From a bacterium TMED88 (GTDB lineage Bacteria > Myxococcota_A > UBA9160 > UBA4427), in assembly GCA_002171515.1 (NCBI GenBank), contig NHEP01000018.1:1-45842 (forward strand): a stretch of 45,842 nt of DNA, given 5' to 3'. The notes below the pieces were generated by a model. It was not told the DNA's origin. It saw only the letters and a list, made by a program, of their open reading frames with translations, and did no database searches. The first letter of the stretch is position 1. Every line of letters starts with the position of its first letter. Below are positions 15,153-23,702 of the stretch, piece after piece. A program made the position numbers and the translations under genes.

Positions 15153-15797
15153 GTGGCCGACCTGAAAACCATTCGCGAGCGACTCAAGAAATTTGATTCG
15201 GTAAGCCTAGAGGCCGCAGAGCACCAGCAGGCGGCTGTGGCGGTGGTTCTGCGGGAAGGCGATTCGGGCAGTGAAATCCTCTTCATCGAGCGTTCGACCC
15301 GGGAGGATGACCCTTGGTCGGGCCACATGGCTTTCCCGGGCGGTCGGGTCGAAGCCGCGGATGCGAATACCCGAGCCGCCGCCGAGCGCGAAACCCTCGA
15401 AGAGGTGGGCGTATCGCTGGCCGGGGCCGATTACTTGGGCCACTTGGCCGACCTGCAGGGCAGCCCGAGATTTCGGCAAAATAAGCTGATCGTCAGCGCC
15501 CACGTTTACTCCGTGAAAGACCCCTCTCCCTTTGTCCTCGACCAGCGAGAGGTCGCGACCGCACTTTGGTTTCCGGTTCAGGGCCTCAGCGATCCCGAGC
15601 GACACGTTCCCTACCGAACCCCGGCGATGAGAGAGGTCGACTTTCCAGGCTTGCTTGTGGGAGAACCGTATCGCCACGTCGTCTGGGGCCTGACCTATCG
15701 ATTCGTAGATATCTTCATGGGCGCCATTGAACGCCCGCTCCCCGACCGCTGGGACCCCTCTCATGAGGCACGCTGGCGGCAGGATCGAGAGGAGTGA
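15153..15797 (+). CDS. Nudix hydrolase, NudL/CoA-pyrophosphatase-like
   Basis: A 214-residue Nudix hydrolase. HMAFPGGRVEAADANTRAAA leads into RETLEEVGV, the Nudix box in the arrangement seen in NudL-type CoA diphosphatases, with a longer gap after GG than in MutT. ILFIERSTREDDPWSG lies just before it. These enzymes split CoA or its esters to phosphopantetheine and adenosine bisphosphate; an alternative nucleoside diphosphate substrate is possible. The start is a GTG at 15153 close to GGGGAGG, so spacing is tight and the true start is uncertain by a few codons. Its stop overlaps the next gene in TGATG. Confidence 0.88.
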   Translation: MADLKTIRERLKKFDSVSLEAAEHQQAAVAVVLREGDSGSEILFIERSTREDDPWSGHMAFPGGRVEAADANTRAAAERETLEEVGVSLAGADYLGHLADLQGSPRFRQNKLIVSAHVYSVKDPSPFVLDQREVATALWFPVQGLSDPERHVPYRTPAMREVDFPGLLVGEPYRHVVWGLTYRFVDIFMGAIERPLPDRWDPSHEARWRQDREE

Positions 15798-16693
15798 TGG
15801 CGCGGCCTGCGGGATGGAAGCCATTTGGCTCACTCACCCGGGTGCTTGATCTCTCGGAGCAGGTGCTCCGGAAAGCACTGCCGGCAGAAATCGACCCGGC
15901 CGAATTTGAGCGCCATCAGGCCTTCCGCTGGGAATCGAGATGGCGAAAAGGTGAGCTGCTGCCGATCGAGCATCCGGCCCTCTTCGACCTGAATGACTTA
16001 ATGGGGCTAGAGCCGGGGTTGGAGAAGCTGGATCTGAATGTCCGCCAGCTCATCGCCGGGCTTCCCTTTAATGATGTGCTCCTCTACGGAGAGCGGGGCA
16101 CTGGAAAGTCTTCGGCGGTCCGGGGTTTGTTGAAGCGATATGCCAATCAGGGCCTCCGTGTAATTGAGGTGGATCGCCATGACGTCGTGGACCTGCCTCG
16201 CATTCTCGATTGGGTCCGCTTTGCGCCGAAGCAGTCGTATCTCATCTTTTGCGACGACTTAACTTTCTCCCCGGAGGAGCCCGGATTCGCGGAGTTGAAA
16301 GCTGCCCTACAAGGCGGGCTGACCGCGCGCCCATCCCGAACAGCCATTGTCGCGACCAGCAATCGGCGTCATCTGGTCCCCGAGTCGATGCGGGATAACC
16401 GGGCTGCGGCTGTCGATGAATCGGGCGAACTTCATCTGGGCGAGGCGCTGGAAGAAAAACTCGCTCTTTCGGACCGATTTGGGCTCGTGATCGGTTTTTA
16501 CGCTTTTGACCAAACAACTTACCTGGCGGCAATCGACGCCTGCCTGAACCGCGCGGGGATCCCGGCGTTGGATGAAGGGCAGAAGCGCGAAGCGCTCCGT
16601 TTTTCCTTAGAGCGAGGAAGCCGGTCCGGTCGCACGGCTCAGCAGTTCAGCAATGCTCTGATGGGTCGAATCCGGCTCTCTAAGCGAGGCTGA
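15797..16693 (+). CDS. DUF815 AAA-family ATPase
   Basis: A 298-residue ATPase of the DUF815 family, AAA-like P-loop proteins of unknown cellular role. Walker A is GERGTGKS (98-105) and Walker B is LIFCDD (149-154). IVATSNRRHLVPESM holds a sensor-like segment, and SDRFGLVIGF and GRTAQQFSNAL are typical of the family. ATG 15797 overlaps the Nudix stop; a GTG at 15794 is also in frame. Coupling to a CoA-type Nudix gene has no obvious metabolic reading. Confidence 0.9.
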   Translation: MARPAGWKPFGSLTRVLDLSEQVLRKALPAEIDPAEFERHQAFRWESRWRKGELLPIEHPALFDLNDLMGLEPGLEKLDLNVRQLIAGLPFNDVLLYGERGTGKSSAVRGLLKRYANQGLRVIEVDRHDVVDLPRILDWVRFAPKQSYLIFCDDLTFSPEEPGFAELKAALQGGLTARPSRTAIVATSNRRHLVPESMRDNRAAAVDESGELHLGEALEEKLALSDRFGLVIGFYAFDQTTYLAAIDACLNRAGIPALDEGQKREALRFSLERGSRSGRTAQQFSNALMGRIRLSKRG

Positions 16694-16761
16694 TGAAGGC
16701 AGCGAGTTTCGCCTCGCCAGCGCTGAATCCGGAGGGGCTGACCGTTTTTGACCCGGACCTC

Positions 16762-17943
16762 TCAAATAATGTTGAGCTCGCGACCAATCTTTGACACTGC
16801 GCTGAGTGCTGCATCGAGATGTTCGCGATTGTGCGTGGCCATGTAAGAGGTTCGGATCATGGAATGGCCCGGCGGTACCGCAGGGCTCACGACAGGGTTC
16901 GCGAACACCCCTTCTTCTTCAAGCCGCTTGGCCATACTGAAGGCTGTGAGGTCGTCACCAATCATCAGTGGGATCACTGGCGACTCGGACGTTCCGGTAT
17001 CGAAGCCGAGTCCTTGTAGCTCTCGCTTCATGTAATCGGTTGTTTCCCAGAGGTGCTTTCGACGCTCGGGTTCCGCCTCGATGATATCGAGCGCCTTCAG
17101 GGCGGCGGCGGCAGCGGAGGGCGGCATTGCGGCGGAGAAGATCCCTGAGCGTGAGTGATGTTTCAGATAGTCAATGACTTCGGTTGGAGCGGCGATGTAG
17201 CCGCCGACCGTCGCAAGCGACTTTGAGAAAGTTCCCATGACCAGATCCACTTCGTGCTCAAGGCCAAAGTGCTCTGCAATGCCGCGCCCGTGGCTTCCGA
17301 ACACCCCAACGCTATGGGCATCGTCAACGAAGAGGCGACTGCCTGCTTGATTTTTCAGCTTCACAATTTCGGGCAGGTTGGCGACGTCCCCTTCCATGGA
17401 AAACACGCCATCGACGACGATGAGCTTTCCTTTGTCGTCGGAGATCCGCGAGAGCTTCGCATCCAAATCGGCCATGTCATTGTGTCGATACTTGACCGAT
17501 TTTCCGAAACCGAGCCGCACACCATCGATGATCGAGGCATGGTCCATTGAGTCGAGGATCGCGACGTCGTGGCGACCCAGGAGGCAAGACAAAACGCCGA
17601 GATTGACTTGAAATCCTGTTGAGAAGGTGAGGACTGCCTCCGCGTTCAAGAACGCCGCGAGACGTTCTTCAAGTTCGCCGTGAATATCCAGGGTTCCATT
17701 GAGGAGGCGAGACCCCGCACAGCCCGTTCCGTAGCGCTGAATGGCGGCCTGGGACGCTTCCTTGACCGCCGGATGATTGGTCAGTCCAAGGTAGTTGTTC
17801 GAGCCGAGCATAATGACCTTTTGGCCATCGAGGGTGACCACGGGATCCTGGGGCGACGAAACGCTCCTGTAATACGGATACAGGCCCGCTGCGCGGACTT
17901 CCTTATGGATCTGGTAGTCAGAACATTTTTGGAAAACGTCCAC
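16762..17943 (-). CDS. Alpha-oxoamine synthase, serine palmitoyltransferase-like
   Basis: A 393-residue PLP enzyme of the alpha-oxoamine synthase family, which condenses an amino acid with an acyl-CoA. PLP lysine is Lys241 (GTFSKSLATVGG). His135 (DSMDHASIIDG) stacks on the cofactor, and VDDAHSVGVFG (207-217) holds the conserved Asp/His. MLGSNNYLGLTNHP, YGTGCAGSRLLNGTLDIH and the VVDGVFSMEGDVANLPEI segment resemble bacterial serine palmitoyltransferases more than BioF. If so, it makes 3-keto-sphinganine, the first step of sphingolipid synthesis. 2-amino-3-ketobutyrate CoA ligase is the main alternative. The neighbour across a 353-base gap is the lipid-transport lipoprotein MlaA, and inositol-phosphate synthase lies 10 kb away, in keeping with lipid work. 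Confidence 0.85.
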   Translation of the reverse strand: MDVFQKCSDYQIHKEVRAAGLYPYYRSVSSPQDPVVTLDGQKVIMLGSNNYLGLTNHPAVKEASQAAIQRYGTGCAGSRLLNGTLDIHGELEERLAAFLNAEAVLTFSTGFQVNLGVLSCLLGRHDVAILDSMDHASIIDGVRLGFGKSVKYRHNDMADLDAKLSRISDDKGKLIVVDGVFSMEGDVANLPEIVKLKNQAGSRLFVDDAHSVGVFGSHGRGIAEHFGLEHEVDLVMGTFSKSLATVGGYIAAPTEVIDYLKHHSRSGIFSAAMPPSAAAAALKALDIIEAEPERRKHLWETTDYMKRELQGLGFDTGTSESPVIPLMIGDDLTAFSMAKRLEEEGVFANPVVSPAVPPGHSMIRTSYMATHNREHLDAALSAVSKIGRELNII

Positions 17944-18206
17944 GATGTCTCCTCTCGGGTTTCCTTCGGGATCAGCGCCGGCGGGCTGCTCGGTGGGATT
18001 CTTGCCCCACCTACGCTCACCTACTCACCGCCAAGCGGCTGGCTCGGTGCTCTCGCCACATGGCGTTGGGTCTGTTCGAAGTGGCGTCTGACCTAGATCC
18101 CGCTCGTTGTCGAACTCGGTGGTTGGCCGAGTCGGAGGTCTCAATGGAGGGAGCAAAAGCCTAACCCACCGGATTTCGAACTGTCACGCTTTTCGGGCCG
18201 GATTTT

Positions 18207-18218
18207 GCCCCGCGGGGC
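18207..18218. repeat. 12-base perfect palindrome upstream of mlaA
   Basis: GCCCCGCGGGGC is perfectly self-complementary, flanked by TTTT on the left and TTAA on the right. It could be an operator or the stem of a small hairpin. It lies 79 bases before mlaA. Confidence 0.4.
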
Positions 18219-18232
18219 TTAATGGCGTTGCC

Positions 18233-18260
18233 CTGAGGTTAAGTTGATCTAAAACCTCAG
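18233..18260 (+). promoter_or_regulatory. 8-base inverted repeat upstream of mlaA
   Basis: CTGAGGTT (18233-18240) and AACCTCAG (18253-18260) pair exactly around 12 bases, 37 bases before the mlaA start. A leader hairpin or a repressor site are both possible. No family can be named. Confidence 0.4.
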
Positions 18261-18296
18261 CCGCTCCCCGCTCGAGTCCTGTAAATTTCGCCGGCC

Positions 18297-19202
18297 ATGA
18301 GAAGAACACTTCGCGATCGAGGGACAAGGACCGGATCGCCCCTTGGCGTGGGGCTCGCGATTTTGCTGCTTGGCTGTCCGGGGGGCCTCGCACTCGCCGC
18401 GGAATCGGGCTCGCTGGCCGCCGCTCCGGATCCTGCGAACGATCCTTTCTACGGTGAGGCCCCGATCGAAGATCCCTACGGCTTCGATGAAGAGGCCGAT
18501 GCCCTCTTTGACGACGAATTTGATTTGGAGGCGGAAGCCCCGCCTGGTTTTCCGGACCCCTTTGAAAAATTCAACCGAGGAGCGCTCAAGTTCAATGGCT
18601 TTCTCGACCGTTTCATCCTCGATCCCGTCACAATCGGGTACCGAATGATTTTTCCTGAAGTCGTCCGTCGTTCGATCAACCGTGTCTTTGACAACGTCAA
18701 TTCGACGCAGACCCTCGTCAACGACATCTTTCAGTTGGAATGGAAAGATGCAGGGATCACAACGGCGCGTCTCTTGGTCAATAGCACGATCGGCGTTGGA
18801 GGAATTATGGATCCAGCCGGGCGCTTCGGCCTTGAAAAACATGTGTCTGACTTTGGGCAGACCCTTGCCATTGCCGGGGCGCCAAGCGGCCCTTACCTCG
18901 TTTTGCCAATCCTAGGCCCCTCGGACGTCCGAGACGGATTAGGGCTGGGTGTCGATGCGATCTTTCATCCCACCTTTTACCTGCTGGGAGGAACGGATGT
19001 GCTCTTCTTTAGCGGGAGCTCAGGTTTGACCGAGCGGGCGAGGTACTACGAGGAATTCAAGGCCCTTCAGGAAAGTTCGATTGATTTCTACGCTGCTCTT
19101 CGGAGCGGCTTTTACCAGAATCGGCAAGCCCAGATTTGGGCCCGTCGAGAAGACCGCCGGCCACAGTCCGGACGCGTCGAAACCGCCCGGTTGGATGAAT
19201 AG
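18297..19202 (+). CDS. mlaA: MlaA/VacJ-family outer-membrane lipoprotein
   Basis: A 301-residue MlaA-family protein. MlaA sits in the inner leaflet of the outer membrane and removes mislocalised phospholipids for retrograde transport by the Mla system. A basic N-terminus and hydrophobic stretch end in LLLGC (Cys27), a plausible lipobox. After an acidic, Pro-rich linker comes the family core: FPDPFEKFNRGALKFNGFLD, the block NRVFDNVNSTQTLVNDIFQL, RLLVNSTIGVGGIMDPAGRF and GAPSGPYLVLPILGPSDVRDG. The remaining Mla genes are not nearby. Its neighbour is the SPT-like gene, so the lipid it handles may include sphingolipids (inference). Confidence 0.93.
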   Translation: MRRTLRDRGTRTGSPLGVGLAILLLGCPGGLALAAESGSLAAAPDPANDPFYGEAPIEDPYGFDEEADALFDDEFDLEAEAPPGFPDPFEKFNRGALKFNGFLDRFILDPVTIGYRMIFPEVVRRSINRVFDNVNSTQTLVNDIFQLEWKDAGITTARLLVNSTIGVGGIMDPAGRFGLEKHVSDFGQTLAIAGAPSGPYLVLPILGPSDVRDGLGLGVDAIFHPTFYLLGGTDVLFFSGSSGLTERARYYEEFKALQESSIDFYAALRSGFYQNRQAQIWARREDRRPQSGRVETARLDE

Positions 19203-19240
19203 CGTCTCGCCGCTGGGTGGAATCCTTCGAGGGTCGGGAT

Positions 19241-19260
19241 CTTCCGGCAGTCGCCGGAGG
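19241..19260 (+). terminator. Possible terminator hairpin after mlaA
   Basis: CTTCCGGC and GCCGGAGG pair over eight positions (one G-U) around AGTC, 39 bases after the mlaA stop. No U tract follows, so termination is doubtful. Confidence 0.3.
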
Positions 19261-19349
19261 ATTGCAGGGGCGCAATCAGCGAATCCCCCCCATGCGGGTC
19301 GCTTCCTTCCGCGACAGGCTCGGGGCGTCGGATCGGCGTTTCAGGTCTG

Positions 19350-20153
19350 ATGTCAAACCGTCCCCCCTCCAGCTTGCCGAGAAGGGCTGACTACGGGTCC
19401 GGTGCCTATTGGCGTTCGATTCGGCTTTTCGCGGACCGAGCCGAAGCGTGGGGCGAGCTCGCTGACGACTTTCATCATTTTTCCGTTCGCCTTCGTCATG
19501 ACGGCAGGCAAATCCTTTCAGTCGAGGGCGATGGCATTCGGGTGCCCTGGACCACATGTCCGTCGGCCAAGGCCCCGCTTGACGACCTCGTCGGCACCCC
19601 TTTGGGCGCTTCACTCCGGGAAACCTGGGGCCGATCCGATCCACGGCGACAATGCACCCACTGGTTTGACTTGGCCTGTCTCGCCTGGATGCAGGCCACC
19701 CGGTTTTGCGCGGCGGGTCACGAGCAAAGGACGTACCGCATGCAGCTTCCCGACCTCCAAGAGCGATCGAGTCGCCCGACTCTTTGGCGGGACGGCGAGC
19801 GTGTGATCGAGTGGTCGATTGTGGGTATGAAGATTCTCCACTCGTCCCCCGACCGATTCAGCGAACTCAGTTTGCGAGGTCCAGCTTGGACCTCGGTGAT
19901 GCAAGGTTCTCGCGGTCCGATCGATGAAGATCTCGCCGAAGCCGCGTGGGTGCTCCGCCGAGGTGTCTTCATCGGCATGGGTCGTCAATATGATTTTGAC
20001 CAGATCCAGGTGGCCAGCGAGTTCGCTCCCGTGGTGGGCGGGGCGTGCCATACTTTTAACCAGCCCAACCTCGACTCGATTCAGAAGTTGCCCAAGACCG
20101 TGCGTGATTTCACCGATCGACCTGATCAGCTGCTGAACCGTGGGTCAGCTTGA
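19350..20153 (+). CDS. DUF2889 family protein
   Basis: A 267-residue soluble protein matching the DUF2889 family by the blocks WGELADDFHHFSVRLRHDGR, VPWTTCPSAKAPLDDLVGTP and CTHWFDLACLAWMQA. The family is often found near genes for steroid or aromatic-ring degradation, but its activity is not known to me. Conserved His and Cys residues in these blocks (DDFHHF, CTHWFDL) could bind a metal; this is a guess. No signal peptide. The start is the ATG at 19350, 147 bases after mlaA. Confidence 0.72.
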   Translation: MSNRPPSSLPRRADYGSGAYWRSIRLFADRAEAWGELADDFHHFSVRLRHDGRQILSVEGDGIRVPWTTCPSAKAPLDDLVGTPLGASLRETWGRSDPRRQCTHWFDLACLAWMQATRFCAAGHEQRTYRMQLPDLQERSSRPTLWRDGERVIEWSIVGMKILHSSPDRFSELSLRGPAWTSVMQGSRGPIDEDLAEAAWVLRRGVFIGMGRQYDFDQIQVASEFAPVVGGACHTFNQPNLDSIQKLPKTVRDFTDRPDQLLNRGSA

Positions 20154-20309
20154 TCCCATGTCTGCTGCATACGCTCATCGCTTGCATCTCACGTCGCACT
20201 TTTCGCCGAAGCAGCCTCTGGTCAATCCATACTCGCTGACTCGCTTGCCGCATCACCCCAAGAAGATTTGATACTTTCCATAGACCCAGACTAGAAAAGG
20301 AGTCCTGGC

Positions 20310-21068
20310 ATGTCGCTCTCAGGGCGGATTGCTCTCGTGACCGGTGCGAGCCGCGGCATCGGTCGGGCCATCGCGCTGGCCCTCGCGGAGGATGGCGCGG
20401 ATGTGGCCATCCACTATCACCGCGACCGAGCGGGCGCCGACGAGACCGCTCGAGGTGTCCAGCACCTGGGACAGCGCGCTTTCGTTGGTCCGGCTTCCCT
20501 CGAAGACGGTCCGTCACTTCACAGCTTGGTCGAAGACGCGGCGGAGCGTCTGGGTCCCATCGACATCTTGGTCAACAATGCAGGCATAGCCAGTCGAGGC
20601 TTGCCCGTTTCCAAGACGGACCCTGCAGAGCTTGAAAGGGTGATGAGGGTCCACGCCTTGGCCCCCCACGCTTTGTGCCGACTTGTTCTGCCTGGAATGC
20701 GAGAGGCTGAGCGCGGAGACATTATCATGATTTCAAGTGCGGCGACGGCCCACCACGGCGCCAATGGAGCACCCTACAACATGGCTAAGTCGGCGCTGGA
20801 ATCGCTCGCATTCACCTTAGCCAAGGAAGAACGCCGGCATGGAATTCGCGTCAATGTCGTGGCGCCGGGTCTCGTTGAAACGGAAATGGGTCTACGGCTG
20901 ATGAAAGCTGTAGCGGGAGTCGAAAGCCTACGCGAAGTGGATGCTTCGATGCCGTACGGACGGGTGATTCAGCCCGATGATATCGCCCATGCGGTGCGAC
21001 ACCTTGTTTCGAGCCATTCGAGCTATGTGAACGGCCAACGCCTGTACGTTGATGGCGGGGGGGCTTGA
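20310..21068 (+). CDS. Short-chain dehydrogenase/reductase (SDR), first in RegB/RegA operon
   Basis: A 252-residue classical SDR. Cofactor motif TGASRGIG (about 11-18), structural NNAG, catalytic Ser in MISSAATAHHG, and YNMAK with catalytic Tyr/Lys. HYHRDRAGADETA after the second strand favours NADPH over NADH, as in FabG-like enzymes. The start at 20310 has AAAAGGAG upstream. Its stop overlaps the TTG start of the RegB-like kinase (TTGA), so a redox enzyme is coupled to a redox-sensing kinase. Substrate not assignable. Confidence 0.92.
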   Translation: MSLSGRIALVTGASRGIGRAIALALAEDGADVAIHYHRDRAGADETARGVQHLGQRAFVGPASLEDGPSLHSLVEDAAERLGPIDILVNNAGIASRGLPVSKTDPAELERVMRVHALAPHALCRLVLPGMREAERGDIIMISSAATAHHGANGAPYNMAKSALESLAFTLAKEERRHGIRVNVVAPGLVETEMGLRLMKAVAGVESLREVDASMPYGRVIQPDDIAHAVRHLVSSHSSYVNGQRLYVDGGGA

Positions 21069-22375
21069 GAATCATGTGGGATAGTCTGCGATCCTTCTTC
21101 GCACCACCGATTGCGGCCGACCCCGCGCAGTCTACGACGCAGCTCACTTGGATTGTCCGCCTCCGTTGGCTGGCGTTGGGTGCGCAAATTCTCTCGATTT
21201 TTTTCGGACTCGAATTCGATGTTCTGGAGCCGAGCCTTGTGCCGGCCTTCCTCGGAGTCATCGGACTGCTCGCATCCTTCAATGTCGCGACCTGGTTTGC
21301 TCTGCGTCAAGGCTGGGAGTTGCCCCGCAGTCAAATTTTACTTCAGCTCGCCGCAGACATTGCGGCCCTCTCCACTCTCATTGCTTTGACGGGTGGCGCA
21401 TGGAACCCGTTGGTTCCAATCCTCTTTGTTCATTCGGTGCTCGGCGCGATGTTGCTGGACGGTCGAAGTGGTCTCATTTTTGTCGGCCTGTTGATCGTCT
21501 GCCTCGGCCTCATTCAGGCGAATAGCCATATCCCTCCCCGGCTCGAGCCGTCTCTTTTGCCCGCACAAATTCTTTTCCCAGCTCAGTATCTGATTGCCGT
21601 CGTCTTCTTCATTCTCACCGCTTGGCTTTCTCGGACCCTAGTGGCTCTTCAACATCACGCCTCACTTTCTCGCGACCGGCAAATTCGCATCGATCGATTG
21701 CGCGCGGTGGGTGCCCTCGCTGCGGGGTTATCCCACGAATTGGCGACACCGTTAAACACGGTTCAGCTTCGCTTGGCTCGACTGGCCCGTGTTCCGGAGC
21801 TCAATGAGAGTTCCGACCTCAAAACCGCGAGGGAAGAGCTCGAACGTTGCGGTGAGGTCTTGCGCCATATGGCGGGATCTCAATTGGATCCGGAAAGGCT
21901 TTCGCTCGAAGTGGTTGACGTCGCCCACCTGGCCAGACAGGTGTGCAGTAGTGTTTCGAAGGTCAATGAAGAAGTGCCAATCACTTTCACCTGGGACGGC
22001 CGAGGCCCCCGCCGCGCACTCCTCCCTTCTGTGGCTTTTTCACAGGCACTGATCAATCTCATCGAAAATGCGATCGAATCGGATCCTGGCGGAGGCGGCG
22101 TGGATGTTTCAGTGCAGGGGGCGGGGGATCACGTAGACCTCGTGGTTTCGGACCGAGGAAATGGCTGGCCAGCCCTCGTCCGCCAGCATTTGGGCGAACC
22201 TTTTGTGACAACGAAGGAGCGGGGGGTGGGGCTAGGCCTCTACTATGTTCACAGTCTATCCGAGGCCATCGGTGCGAGTTTGATTCTGGAGGACCGCCAC
22301 GGAGGCGGAGCGATGGCTCGGGTTTCACTCCCGGCGGTCGTCACCGCTCCAAGTTCTGCGGAGCTCGAATCTTGA
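21065..22375 (+). CDS. regB: RegB/PrrB-like redox-sensing histidine kinase
   Basis: A 436-residue kinase with about six membrane segments (30-195) and a cytosolic kinase core. It matches RegB/PrrB, the sensor that responds to the quinone pool and oxygen. The extracytoplasmic loop contains GGAWNPL (110-116), matching the GGxxNPF quinone-binding heptapeptide except for the last residue. His224 (GLSHELATPLNTV) is the phosphorylation site. Cys262 (ELERCGEVLRHM) is placed like the redox-active cysteine of RegB. The ATPase is shortened, with NLIENAIESD and GVGLGLYYVHSL. The TTG start overlaps the SDR stop; ATG 21074 is the alternative. The partner RegA-like regulator follows with a TTGA overlap. 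Confidence 0.88.
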   Translation: MRIMWDSLRSFFAPPIAADPAQSTTQLTWIVRLRWLALGAQILSIFFGLEFDVLEPSLVPAFLGVIGLLASFNVATWFALRQGWELPRSQILLQLAADIAALSTLIALTGGAWNPLVPILFVHSVLGAMLLDGRSGLIFVGLLIVCLGLIQANSHIPPRLEPSLLPAQILFPAQYLIAVVFFILTAWLSRTLVALQHHASLSRDRQIRIDRLRAVGALAAGLSHELATPLNTVQLRLARLARVPELNESSDLKTAREELERCGEVLRHMAGSQLDPERLSLEVVDVAHLARQVCSSVSKVNEEVPITFTWDGRGPRRALLPSVAFSQALINLIENAIESDPGGGGVDVSVQGAGDHVDLVVSDRGNGWPALVRQHLGEPFVTTKERGVGLGLYYVHSLSEAIGASLILEDRHGGGAMARVSLPAVVTAPSSAELES

Positions 22376-22905
22376 CCGAAACCCAGAAAACGCTGCTGAT
22401 CGTTGAAGACGACCAGAGGTTTGCCGACACCCTCGCGGCTGAATTTCGTGACCTGGGTTACGAGGTAGAATGGCTAGATAGCCTCGAGGCCGTAGAAAAG
22501 TCGAGCCTCACCCGATATCACTTTGCTGTGGTGGATCTTCGTTTGCGACAGGACAGCGGTTTAGACGTCATTTCGAGCATCAAAGCGAGATCACCCGATA
22601 CCTCGATCGTTGTTTTGACAGGCTATGGGAGCATTGCGACGGCTGTCCGAGCCACAAAGTTAGGGGCGACTGCGTACCTGACGAAACCCGTGGAAGCCGA
22701 GCAGATTGAGAGAGCTTTTCTTGGTGAGGGCGACGATGAGGAGATCCCGATCCCGGACCAGTTCCAGAGTCTCTACCGTCACGAACGGGAATACATTGAA
22801 TACGTTCTCGCCGAATGCGATGGAAACATCAGCCAGGCGGCCCGTCGTCTGGGTCTCCACCGACAGAGCCTTCAGCGCAAGCTAAGAAAGTACACGCCGA
22901 ATTGA
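22372..22905 (+). CDS. regA: RegA/PrrA-like response regulator with Fis-type HTH
   Basis: A 177-residue two-domain regulator of the RegA/PrrA/ActR group. The receiver has acidic pocket EDD (12-14), phospho-accepting Asp55 (VVDLRLRQDSGL), VLTGYGSIATAVRATKLGAT and YLTKPVEAEQ. The C-terminal GNISQAARRLGLHRQSLQRKLRKY is the conserved Fis-like DNA-binding helix-turn-helix. RegA controls oxygen- and redox-dependent genes in proteobacteria. Start is a TTG at 22372 overlapping the kinase stop; no better start is visible. The target genes here are unknown; the flanking SDR genes are candidates. Confidence 0.9.
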   Translation: MTETQKTLLIVEDDQRFADTLAAEFRDLGYEVEWLDSLEAVEKSSLTRYHFAVVDLRLRQDSGLDVISSIKARSPDTSIVVLTGYGSIATAVRATKLGATAYLTKPVEAEQIERAFLGEGDDEEIPIPDQFQSLYRHEREYIEYVLAECDGNISQAARRLGLHRQSLQRKLRKYTPN

Positions 22906-22933
22906 CCCACTTGAGGTCGCCTGAGGAATGCCC

Positions 22934-23683
22934 ATGAATCGCTTTGAAGACAAGGTTGTTCTCGTTACAGGAGCTGCCGGCGGAATCGGTAAGGCGTCGG
23001 CCATGCGGATCGCGCAAGAGGGGGCCAGGATCTTCTGCGTGGATGTTCAGCGCGACGCTGTCGAACAAACCGCACGCGAAATTACTCAAGCGGGCGGACG
23101 GGGTTTTGGAGCGGGCTGTGACATCAGCGACCCCACCGACGTAGAGTCCGTCATGACTCTCGCGATCGAGACCTATGGTCGGCTCGATTCGCTTTGCAAC
23201 ATCGCGGGGATTCTTCATTTCCATAACACCCACGATTTGACTCTGGATCTTTGGAGACAAATTCTATCGGTCAATCTCACGGGCACGTTTCTCATGTGTC
23301 AGACCGCTCTGCCCCACCTGCTTGAGACAGGCGGGAACATCGTCAACATGTCTTCGACGGCCGCGCTTGCAGGGCATCCTTGGACGGCGGCTTACTCCGC
23401 TTCCAAAGGTGGAATTTTGGCGCTGACTCGAACCCTCGCCGTGGAATATGGTCGAAAGGGGCTCCGGGCGAATTCGGTCTGTCCGGGGTCGGTGAAGACC
23501 TCCATGCACAAGCAATTCAGCTTGCCCGAGGGAGCGGACGAATCTCTACTTCAGCGGATCATGGCACTCGATCGATTTCGCGGTCCGGAATCGGCCGCGG
23601 CAGTGGTGGCCTTCTTGGCATCGGAGGATGCTGCTCACGTCAACGGTGAGGAAATTCGCGTCGATGGTGGAACGCTCGCATGA
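22934..23683 (+). CDS. Short-chain dehydrogenase/reductase (SDR)
   Basis: A 249-residue classical SDR. TGAAGGIGKASAM is the cofactor loop, and the aspartate in VDVQRDA at the end of the second strand favours NAD. The active site has NIAG, Ser in VNMSSTAAL and YSASK with Tyr and Lys. It lies 28 bases after the RegA-like gene and ends 19 bases before the convergent hydrolase, completing an SDR-RegB-RegA-SDR unit. I chose the ATG at 22934 because GAGGA is six bases upstream; ATG 22928 is too close to it. Confidence 0.9.
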   Translation: MNRFEDKVVLVTGAAGGIGKASAMRIAQEGARIFCVDVQRDAVEQTAREITQAGGRGFGAGCDISDPTDVESVMTLAIETYGRLDSLCNIAGILHFHNTHDLTLDLWRQILSVNLTGTFLMCQTALPHLLETGGNIVNMSSTAALAGHPWTAAYSASKGGILALTRTLAVEYGRKGLRANSVCPGSVKTSMHKQFSLPEGADESLLQRIMALDRFRGPESAAAVVAFLASEDAAHVNGEEIRVDGGTLA

Positions 23684-23702
23684 CCTTTCCCAAGCGATCG
23701 TC

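Larger units (their letters stand above)
17944..18296. other. Divergent intergenic region, SPT-like gene / mlaA
   Basis: 353 bases with no convincing gene. It contains several hairpin-capable elements: ACTCGG/CCGAGT (18114-18132), the 12-base palindrome at 18207-18218 and the inverted repeat at 18233-18260. It presumably holds promoters for both flanking genes, but no clear -35/-10 pair is visible to me. Confidence 0.6.
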
